From Micromonospora noduli (GTDB taxonomy: Bacteria; Actinomycetota; Actinomycetes; Mycobacteriales; Micromonosporaceae), in contig NZ_PYAK01000063.1 of the NCBI RefSeq assembly GCF_003264365.1, forward strand, positions 1 through 33,704: a DNA stretch of 33,704 bases. Reading direction: 5' to 3'. The notes under the pieces were generated by a model that saw nothing but the letters and a program-made list of their open reading frames with translations, did no database searches and was not told the DNA's origin. Positions 19,148 to 25,855 of the stretch are shown here, one piece after another (positions within the stretch are counted from its first letter, which is position 1; each line of letters begins with the position of its first letter). The position numbers were made by a program, and so were the translations under genes.

Positions 19148-20155
19148 TCAGCCCCCGGGCCGCCCGGCCGGCTCGCCCGACGTGTCCTGCGGCTGCGGCA
19201 CGGCGGTGTCGGCCGCGGCACCGGTGCCGGCCTCGGCGGCAGCGGCGCTGTAGACGTCCGGCTCCAGATAGATCACCCGGGCGATCGGCACCGCGGCGCG
19301 GATCCGCGCCTCGACGGCGTTGATGCCACGGGCCAGGTCCTGGGCGCTCTCCCACGCCGGAACGGCGATCTTGGCGGCCACCATCAGCTCTTCCGGGCCC
19401 AGGTAGAGCGTCTTCATGTGGATGATCCGCTCCACCTCGGGGCCGTCGGTGACGGCCCGCTCGATGGCAGCCAGCTCGGAGGCCTCGGCGCCCTCACCGA
19501 GCAGCAGGCTCTTCGTCTCGATGGCCAGCACGACGGCGATGACGACCAGCAGGATGCCGATCATTGCGGTGCCGGCGGCGTCCCATTCGCCGTTGCCGGT
19601 GATCAGCGTCATGGTGACGCCGAACAGGGCGAACACCAGACCGACCAGCGCGCCGAAGTCCTCCAGGAGGACCACCGGCAGCTCTGGCGCCTTGGCCCGG
19701 CGGATGAAACGCACCCACGACTGGTTGCCCCGGACGTGGTTGGACTCCTTGATGGCGGTCCGGAAGGAGAACGACTCCATGATGATCGCTGACACCAGCA
19801 CGACCACCGGCAGCCAGTGCCAGGACTCGATGCCGCCCTTGTGATGCCACTTGTGGTACGCCTCGTAGAGCGCGAACAGACCACCGATGCTGAACAGCAC
19901 GATGGACACGATGAACGCGTAGATGTAGCGCTCCCGGCCGTACCCGAACGGGTGTTCCGGGGTGGCCGCGCGCTTCGCCCGCTTGCCACCGAGCAGCAGC
20001 AGGCCCTGGTTACCGGAGTCGGCGACCGAGTGGACCGCCTCGGCCAGCATCGACGACGAGCCGGAGAGCAGGAACGCGATGAACTTGGTGACGGCGATGC
20101 CGATGTTGGCCAGCAGGGCGGCGACAATCGCCTTCGTCCCGCCGTTGGCGCTCAT
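19148..20155 (-). CDS. Cation diffusion facilitator transporter
   Basis: This 335-residue CDF (SLC30A9-like) exporter probably moves Zn, Fe or Mn out of the cell. The first metal-site motif is HSVADSGNQ (His41/Asp45 area), followed by PFGYGRERYIYAF and several TM helices. EDFGALVGLVFALFG supplies the second acidic pair. The soluble C-terminal domain includes IIHMKTLYLGPEELMVAAKI, then a low-complexity Ala/Pro tail. Metal specificity cannot be read. It lies inside the mannose gene run, 3 bp from manA. Confidence 0.88.
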   Translation of the reverse strand: MSANGGTKAIVAALLANIGIAVTKFIAFLLSGSSSMLAEAVHSVADSGNQGLLLLGGKRAKRAATPEHPFGYGRERYIYAFIVSIVLFSIGGLFALYEAYHKWHHKGGIESWHWLPVVVLVSAIIMESFSFRTAIKESNHVRGNQSWVRFIRRAKAPELPVVLLEDFGALVGLVFALFGVTMTLITGNGEWDAAGTAMIGILLVVIAVVLAIETKSLLLGEGAEASELAAIERAVTDGPEVERIIHMKTLYLGPEELMVAAKIAVPAWESAQDLARGINAVEARIRAAVPIARVIYLEPDVYSAAAAEAGTGAAADTAVPQPQDTSGEPAGRPGG

Positions 20156-20222
20156 GCCACCGCTCCGCTTCGCCGCACGAAGCCGCCCGGTCCGCGCATG
20201 ACGCGCCGCCCCCTACGTTCGT

Positions 20223-21419
20223 TCACTGGTTCGACAGCTCCTTCATCTCGGTGATGGCCGGAACGGCCATCGGGTCCAGCCCGTGTGCCAGAGCAAGGTA
20301 GATCGAGGCGAAATCCGGAACGGCGATCAGCGACGCCAGCCGCTCCAGGGCGGAGCCGCCCTCGGCGGTCACCACGTCGCACCGCACGCCACGGCGCTCC
20401 GCGAGGGTCTGCACCGCGTCAGCACGGCGCTCCTCGACGGCGAGCGGCTCGTCGGTGTCGTCCTCGGCGTTGAGCCCGCCGTCGCGCAGCAGCACCAGCC
20501 GCAGCCGGGTGCCCTCGCCGTCGTCCTCGGCCGGGTCGGCGAAGATGTCCCGCTCCCCCTCGGCCAGGCCGCCGAAGACGCCGTCGAGCAGCCCGACCCG
20601 ACCCCGCCCGGCCTCACCCAGCGCGCCGGTGACCACCGGGTAGCGGGCGTTGGCCGACAGGGTGTCGCCGAACCGGCGGGCCGCCACCGTCGCGAGCGGG
20701 GACGAACCCCAGACGATCGGGATCGAGCCGGCCAGGCCCAACGCCAGTGACTTCGCCGGGTTGACGAAGGACTCGGCGGCGGACCGGCAGCGGTCGGCGT
20801 CCGCGTCGAGCCGGGCCGCGGTCTCCGCCAGGTCCGCCTCGTTGACCTTCACGAGCCCGAGGGAACGGGCGGCGAGCAGGACCGGCACGGTGAGCGCCCA
20901 GAGGCTGGCCCGGGCCGGGGCACGGCGGGGAACCGGGATGAACGGCGCCCGGGCCTGCTCGGCAATCGACTGCAACTGCGAGTCCGGGGCACCCACGGCG
21001 ACGAGTCGGGCACCACGGCGGTGGGCCGCCTCGGCGGCGCCGAGCGCCTCCGGGCTACGTCCGGACGCGCTCACCGCGATCACCACGTCGGCCGCGCCCA
21101 CCCAACCGGGTACGCCAGCGGAGCGGTGCCCGATGATCGGGACGGGGCAGCGTGGCCCGGCGACAGTGGCCAGCACGTCCCCGGTACGCCCGGCGGTGCC
21201 GATGCCGGCGATCACGACGGCTCGGGGCCGCCCGTCGTCGGCGAGCACCGCGAGGTTCGCCTCGGCTGCCAGCGCGGCGCTCTCGCGAACCTGCGCACCG
21301 GCCGACGCCGTGTGCCGGAGCATGCCGCCCGGGTCGGCCTCGGCCAACGCCTGCGGGTTGTCGAGCAGGGCCTCGTCGGCGTCACGGCGCCCGCTGACCC
21401 CGGCCGTACCGTCGATCAT
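20223..21419 (-). CDS. SIS-domain phosphosugar isomerase-like protein (Rv3256c type)
   Basis: The 398-residue protein has an SIS fold. The N-terminal half shows VVIAGIGTAGRTGDVLATVAG and VVIAVSASGRSPEAL. The C-terminal half contains GSIPIVWGSSPLATVAARRFGDTLSANARYPVV, as in bacterial PGI/PMI-type isomerases. In M. tuberculosis the corresponding gene is likewise next to manA and pmmA. Activity as a phosphoglucose/phosphomannose isomerase is inferred, not shown. The ATG overlaps the preceding Trm112-like stop (ATGA); the longer frame to 21500 lies inside that gene. Confidence 0.82.
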   Translation of the reverse strand: MIDGTAGVSGRRDADEALLDNPQALAEADPGGMLRHTASAGAQVRESAALAAEANLAVLADDGRPRAVVIAGIGTAGRTGDVLATVAGPRCPVPIIGHRSAGVPGWVGAADVVIAVSASGRSPEALGAAEAAHRRGARLVAVGAPDSQLQSIAEQARAPFIPVPRRAPARASLWALTVPVLLAARSLGLVKVNEADLAETAARLDADADRCRSAAESFVNPAKSLALGLAGSIPIVWGSSPLATVAARRFGDTLSANARYPVVTGALGEAGRGRVGLLDGVFGGLAEGERDIFADPAEDDGEGTRLRLVLLRDGGLNAEDDTDEPLAVEERRADAVQTLAERRGVRCDVVTAEGGSALERLASLIAVPDFASIYLALAHGLDPMAVPAITEMKELSNQ

Positions 21420-21601
21420 GAGGACTGCCCGGGGCCGCCGCGCGCCTCGTCGAGCAGCAGCACCGGCACGTCGTCGCGGACCTCGAAGATCCGGCCGCAC
21501 TCCGTACAGGTCAACGTCTGCGCCTCGGCGTCATAGGTGAGCGGGGCGTGGTGCGTGTCCGGACAGGCAAGGATCTCGAGCAACTGCGGATCCAGGGCCA
21601 T
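21416..21601 (-). CDS. Trm112/YcaR-like small zinc-finger protein
   Basis: This 61-residue protein begins MALDPQLLEILACPDTHHAPL and continues to CTECGRIFEVRDDVPVLL, the Trm112/UPF0434 pattern. The usual first CxxC is replaced by CPDTHH, so His may serve as a zinc ligand. Family members activate methyltransferases or accompany cell-envelope genes. It is translationally coupled to the SIS gene by ATGA. Its specific partner is unknown. Confidence 0.85.
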   Translation of the reverse strand: MALDPQLLEILACPDTHHAPLTYDAEAQTLTCTECGRIFEVRDDVPVLLLDEARGGPGQSS

Positions 21602-21662
21602 GGCGCGGCTCCTTCCACGTGTACGGCTTGACCGACGGCGGTGCCGACCGGCGCAGGCGATC

Positions 21663-23048
21663 TTATCGGCGAACGCGGTCGAGCACGTCGTCCCGGAGCG
21701 AGACCATCCGATCCCGGGTGGGCGCCTCGACGTTGAGTCGCAGCAGCGGCTCGGTGTTGGAGGCGCGCAGGTTGAACCAGGCGCCGTCGGGGAAACGCAG
21801 GGTGAGACCGTCCATCTCGTCGGCCACCGCGTCGGGGTACGCGGCGCGCACCTCGGCCACCGCTGCCGCCTGGTCGGTCACCGTTGAGTTGATCTCGCCG
21901 GAGGCGATGTAGCGCTCGTACTCACCAGCCAACACGGACAGCGGCAGCGACTGCTCGCCCAGCGCGGCCAACGTGTGCATCGCCGCGAGCATCCCGGTGT
22001 CGGCGAACCAGAAGTCCCGGAAGTAGTAGTGCGCGGAGTGCTCGCCGCCGAAGACGGCGTTGGTGCGCGCCATCTCCGCCTTGATGAAGGAGTGCCCGAC
22101 CCGGGCGACGACCGGCTGCCCACCGTGCTCCCGGATGATCTCCGCGACGGCGCTGGAGGTGATCAGGCCGTGGATCACCGTGGAACCCGGGTGCTTGGCC
22201 AACTCACGGGCGGCCACGAGTGCGGTGATCGCCGACGGTGAGACCGGCTCACCGCGCTCGTCCACCACGAAGCACCGGTCGGCGTCACCGTCGAAGGCCA
22301 ACCCGATGTCGGCCCCGTGCTCGACCACCGCGCGCTGAAGGTCGACCAGGTTCGCCGGGTCGAGCGGGTTGGCCTCGTGGTTGGGGAAGCTGCCGTCCAA
22401 CTCGAAGTAGAGCGGCACGATCTCCAGCGGCAGCGGCGACAGGGCCGCGTCGCCCAGCACCGTCGGAACGGTGAAGCCACCCATGCCGTTGCCGGCGTCG
22501 ACGACCACCTTCAACGGCCGGATGCCCGAGAGGTCGACCAGCTTGCGCAGGTAGCCGGCGTAGTCGGGGAGCAGGTCGCGCCGCTCGGCGGGCCGGGTCG
22601 GCGCACCGGCGGGACGAGCGTCGCCCGAGTCCAGGAGGGCCTGGGCCCGCTCCCGGATCTCGGCCAGGCCGCTCTCCTGGCCGATCGGGCGCGCACCGGA
22701 GCGGCACATCTTGATGCCGTTGTACTGCGCGGGGTTGTGGCTGGCGGTGAACATCGCGCCGGGCAGGTCGAGCGAGCCGGACGCGTAGTAGAGCAGGTCG
22801 GTGGAGGCGAGGCCGATCTCGATCACCGAGCGGCCCTCGGCGCGTACGCCGGCGGCGAACGCGGCGGCCAGGCCGGGCGAGGTGGCGCGCATGTCGTACC
22901 CGACGACGACGGCGTCGCCCGGCTCGTCGGTGGAGTTGAGCAGTTGGGTGAAGGCGGCGCCCAGTGCCTCGGCGACCCGTTCGTCCCACTGGTCCGGCAC
23001 CGTCCCGCGGACGTCGTACGCCTTCACAATCTGGGACAGATCAGACAC
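21663..23048 (-). CDS. Phosphomannomutase/phosphoglucomutase
   Basis: The 461-residue alpha-D-phosphohexomutase converts mannose-6-P to mannose-1-P (and possibly glucose-6-P to glucose-1-P). The catalytic phosphoserine is Ser103 in FTASHNPAQYNGIK. Metal-binding DGDADRC, sugar-specificity GGEHSAHYYFRD and phosphate-binding RASNTEPLLRL are all present. I chose the GTG at 23048 (VSDLSQIVKAYDVRG) because AAGGAG lies 8 nt before it; the GTG at 23057 would overlap that ribosome site. It is probably the M. tuberculosis pmmA (Rv3257c) equivalent. Confidence 0.93.
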   Translation of the reverse strand: MSDLSQIVKAYDVRGTVPDQWDERVAEALGAAFTQLLNSTDEPGDAVVVGYDMRATSPGLAAAFAAGVRAEGRSVIEIGLASTDLLYYASGSLDLPGAMFTASHNPAQYNGIKMCRSGARPIGQESGLAEIRERAQALLDSGDARPAGAPTRPAERRDLLPDYAGYLRKLVDLSGIRPLKVVVDAGNGMGGFTVPTVLGDAALSPLPLEIVPLYFELDGSFPNHEANPLDPANLVDLQRAVVEHGADIGLAFDGDADRCFVVDERGEPVSPSAITALVAARELAKHPGSTVIHGLITSSAVAEIIREHGGQPVVARVGHSFIKAEMARTNAVFGGEHSAHYYFRDFWFADTGMLAAMHTLAALGEQSLPLSVLAGEYERYIASGEINSTVTDQAAAVAEVRAAYPDAVADEMDGLTLRFPDGAWFNLRASNTEPLLRLNVEAPTRDRMVSLRDDVLDRVRR

Positions 23049-23117
23049 GTGTTCCACTCCTTGGCCGCGGGTTAGACACCGATCCTGAGCCTAACGGAGG
23101 GCCGGGCCGTACTCCGC

Positions 23118-24176
23118 TCAGCCGGGGAGGCGGGGAATGAACACGGTGTGGCCGCCGCCGTCGGTGGGCGGGTCACCGGGCTTCGGGCGACCGTCGGGCC
23201 GGCCCGGCATCGGCTGGGTGGCCTCCGGCGCCGGGGTGTCCGGCCGGGCACCGTAAACCCCGCCGGCGGCGGGACGCGGTGACGGCACCGCACCACCCCA
23301 GGCGGCGGCCGGCGGCTGCTGGCCGTACACCTGACCGGGGCGACCGGGCGCGGCCGGCAACCCACCCCCGGCGCGGTAGGTGGTGCCGCCGGGGTTGCCC
23401 GGCAGGGTGCCGGGAGCGTCGTCGGACGGCTTCCGGTCCTGCCGCGAGCGACGGAACAGCAGCACGATGAGCAGCAGTCCGACCGCCACCAGCACAATGC
23501 CGAAGTACATCACCGGTGAACCTCCGGACGACTCGGCAGCGGTCGCTGTGGTGTTCGGCGCCGCGGAGACGCCGCCCTGCGCCGCCGGGTTCACCGCCTC
23601 GTCGACGGTCGCGACCTCGGTCGGGCTCGGAGTCGGCGACGGCGTCTTCGACCGCGACGGAGTCGGCGACGGAGTGACCCGCCCTCCGGTCAGCCGCGCC
23701 GCGTCGGTGGCGTGACCCAGCGTCTGGCCGGCCGCGCTGATGCCCGCGCCCGTGACCACGAGACGGCCGCCCGGCGCACCCGCCGCGAACGCCACCCGGT
23801 AGCGCACCGTGATGCCCTTGCCCTTGCACAGAGTCGGCTTCGACGGTGACGTCTGCGCGGTCGACACGGTGCCGGCGCCACCGCTGACGGCCACCGGGAA
23901 CCAGCGCCCGCCCGCGTTGACCTCGACCGCCACCTGGTTCGGCTGGAGACCCGACAGGCTGAAGCCCAACGCGGTACGCAGCAGGACGCACCCTTCGGTG
24001 CGCTTGCGCACCGCGACGTTCACCCCCTGCGCGGAACCACCGGCGGCGAAGCTGCTGGCCGCGCCCACCCGGACCGAGTCCTGATCGGCCAGCGCCGGTG
24101 ACGCACCGAGCATCACCAGGCCGCCCGCAAGACCGCAGACCGCCGCGAGCCGTGCCACGCGTCGACGCACTGTCAT
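23118..24176 (-). CDS. Secreted/membrane-anchored protein with Pro-rich tail
   Basis: This is a 352-residue protein of unknown function. A signal peptide covers about residues 1-31 (basic start, then LAAVCGLAGGLVMLGASPALA). A beta-rich extracytoplasmic domain (about 32-165) has two Cys, in EGCVLLRTALGF and PTLCKGKGITVRYRV, that could form a disulfide. A TPSPTPS-type linker leads to a single TM helix near 222-243 (MYFGIVLVAVGLLLIVLLF) and a basic, Pro/Gly-rich cytoplasmic tail of ~105 residues. The ATG start at 24176 has its own upstream gap. No catalytic motif was recognised. Confidence 0.75.
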   Translation of the reverse strand: MTVRRRVARLAAVCGLAGGLVMLGASPALADQDSVRVGAASSFAAGGSAQGVNVAVRKRTEGCVLLRTALGFSLSGLQPNQVAVEVNAGGRWFPVAVSGGAGTVSTAQTSPSKPTLCKGKGITVRYRVAFAAGAPGGRLVVTGAGISAAGQTLGHATDAARLTGGRVTPSPTPSRSKTPSPTPSPTEVATVDEAVNPAAQGGVSAAPNTTATAAESSGGSPVMYFGIVLVAVGLLLIVLLFRRSRQDRKPSDDAPGTLPGNPGGTTYRAGGGLPAAPGRPGQVYGQQPPAAAWGGAVPSPRPAAGGVYGARPDTPAPEATQPMPGRPDGRPKPGDPPTDGGGHTVFIPRLPG

Positions 24177-24326
24177 GATTACCTCGCCGTTCTCCCCGGG
24201 TGGGGTCCGCTGGTCAGGCTACTACCGGCCCACCTGTACCACCGGTCATAGAGCGCCCCGCATGTGTGCGGCGTTACGGTTTACGGCTCCTCCGGCCGAC
24301 CTCCTGATGGCGGGCTGACCAGCCAA

Positions 24327-25106
24327 TCAGCGGGCCTGCTCCGCCTCCGCGAGGGCGTCACGGCACAGCCGGTCGGCGGTGCGGGTGGTCTCCGGCAGCC
24401 GGTAGCGCGGAGTCAACGTGAGCACCTGCGCCGTCGCGTTCTCCAGGCTCACCCGATGGCCGACGCTGACGAAGACCGGCTTCACCCCGTCGCGGGTCCG
24501 CAGCACCCGACCGACGACCTCACCACCGTCGCGCAACGACGACCAGGAACCCCGCTCGGCGGACGGCGGATCCCACACCCCGACCAGTGGCGTCTTCGCC
24601 ACCCCGATCGCGGGCAACCCGGTGACCACCCCCAGGTGGCAGGCCAGCCCGAACCGGCGCGGATGGGCCAGCCCGTGCCCGTCGCAGACCAACAGGTCCG
24701 GGATGGTGGTCAGCCGGTCGAGCGCGGCGAGCAACGCGGGCAACTCACGGAAGGCGAACAACCCCGGCACATAGTCGAACGCGGGTCGCCCCACACCGAC
24801 AGCGGAGTCCACCACCGCCAGGGTCCGGGCGTCCAGGACCGTCACGGCCGCCGCCAGCAGGTCACCACCCTCGGCGTACGCGACGTCCAGGCCGGCCACC
24901 GTCGCGGGCGCGCTCGGCCCCGGCCCGACCAGGTCCACCAGCGGCCGCAACTCCTCCTGTACGGCCACCGCCTCGGCAACACTGCCCGGCCCGGTCGTCC
25001 CCGTGGCCGCCGCGTCCGGCGCTGGCGATGATCCACTCGGCTTCACGGAAGTCGGGCTGTCCCACGTCCCTGGATGCCCCGACTTCAATGAACCCGAGTC
25101 GATCAC
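24327..25106 (-). CDS. nfi: Endonuclease V with REP-derived N-terminus
   Basis: The 259-codon frame encodes deoxyinosine-specific endonuclease V, which nicks DNA near deaminated adenine. All six key residues I remember from Thermotoga EndoV have counterparts: Asp74 (GLDVAYA), Tyr112 and Glu121 (YVPGLFAFRE), Asp142 and His148 (CDGHGLAH), Lys171 (GVAK). The family core begins only at EAVAVQEELRPLV, about residue 45. The first ~26 residues, including the GTG start, are translated from REP copy 2. Other in-frame starts (GTG at 25046 in the REP, GTG at 24968 in the core) look no better. GTG 25106 overlaps the upstream stop as GTGA. Confidence 0.88.
   Translation of the reverse strand: MIDSGSLKSGHPGTWDSPTSVKPSGSSPAPDAAATGTTGPGSVAEAVAVQEELRPLVDLVGPGPSAPATVAGLDVAYAEGGDLLAAAVTVLDARTLAVVDSAVGVGRPAFDYVPGLFAFRELPALLAALDRLTTIPDLLVCDGHGLAHPRRFGLACHLGVVTGLPAIGVAKTPLVGVWDPPSAERGSWSSLRDGGEVVGRVLRTRDGVKPVFVSVGHRVSLENATAQVLTLTPRYRLPETTRTADRLCRDALAEAEQAR
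25028..25106. repeat. REP-like palindromic element, copy 2
   Basis: These 79 bp align without gaps to 117-195. The arms atgatccactcgg (25028-25040) and ccgagtcgatcac (25094-25106) are inverted with two mismatches. A nested pair gaagtcggg / cccgacttc lies inside. The centre differs from copy 1. The element covers the stop codon of the small membrane protein gene and the GTG start of nfi. Confidence 0.85.
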
Positions 25107-25351
25107 CCTCGGCCCGGGGCGTCGGCGCCATCCCCGGCGGCCCTACCGTCCGGGCCACCCCGAGCGGGGTCACCGTCGGCCCGACCCCTGATCGCACCCA
25201 GGCCGAGCGCGAAGGCGATGCCGAGGGCGACACCGAAGGCCACGCCACCCTTCGCACCGAACACGGGAATGCCGACCGCCAGACCGATCAGGATGCCGAC
25301 CGGCCAGGCCCAGACGGTGGACCTGACGCTCTGCGTACCGGATTTCGCCAT
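25103..25351 (-). CDS. Small Gly/Ala-rich membrane protein
   Basis: This 82-residue hypothetical has about two hydrophobic segments: VWAWPVGILIGLAVGIPVFG and GGVAFGVALGIAFALGLGAI. A hydrophilic Gly/Asp/Arg tail follows. The ATG start is at 25351. Its TGA stop is supplied by the first bases of REP copy 2, so the native C-terminus may have been changed. The GTGA overlap would couple it to nfi. The function is unknown. Confidence 0.65.
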   Translation of the reverse strand: MAKSGTQSVRSTVWAWPVGILIGLAVGIPVFGAKGGVAFGVALGIAFALGLGAIRGRADGDPARGGPDGRAAGDGADAPGRG

Positions 25352-25414
25352 GCGTCGATCTTATTCGGCCCCGCCACCGACCCGTCCCTCCGTCTGTCCA
25401 GCTGCGGAGCATGC

Positions 25415-25855
25415 CTACTGCACTCTCGCTATGTCCGGGTCCGCGCCAGGATCACCGGCCGCCCGAAGCTGCTCCTCGAACATGACGAACGTCCGCTGCC
25501 GAATCCCACGAATGAGCGCCTGCTCCTTCGGCGTCTCGTGACGCGCTTCGGCGTCCGCCAGAAGCTCGATCGAACGCACCGTCTCGTAGAGCGCGAAGAT
25601 TGGCCCCTCACCCTTGAGATAGTGAGCCCGAAACGCCTCCACCTCCTGCACGAAGTCCTCCGCGGTACGCCGGAAAATGTCACCTCCGACGCCTAGCGTT
25701 ATCTCAACAAAGATGTCGTTCTTCTCGTGCCAACCCCCAGAGTCGATAGACAGCCGCCAGACCCTGGCACCGCCGTCGGGAGTCTCGACGATCTTCACCG
25801 GCGATTGGTAGTAGAGGTAGTAGGAGGGAAGCACCAGACCCGGCATCTCGGTCAT
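25415..25855 (-). CDS. Candidate immunity protein for the upstream toxin
   Basis: A 146-residue protein is not assignable to a named family by eye. It directly follows the polymorphic toxin-like gene with an ATGA overlap, the classic place for an immunity gene. Residues 1-80 mix beta-strands and acidic residues (SPVKIVETPDGGARVWRLSID, then FVQEVEAFRAHYL). Residues 87-131 (around ALYETVRSIELLA, TPKEQALIRGIRQR) align without gaps to toxin residues 1421-1465 with 18 of 45 identities by hand count. It could therefore be an immunity protein built on a toxin-tail module, or a displaced toxin tip. GC content here is lower than in the surroundings. Confidence 0.6.
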   Translation of the reverse strand: MTEMPGLVLPSYYLYYQSPVKIVETPDGGARVWRLSIDSGGWHEKNDIFVEITLGVGGDIFRRTAEDFVQEVEAFRAHYLKGEGPIFALYETVRSIELLADAEARHETPKEQALIRGIRQRTFVMFEEQLRAAGDPGADPDIARVQ

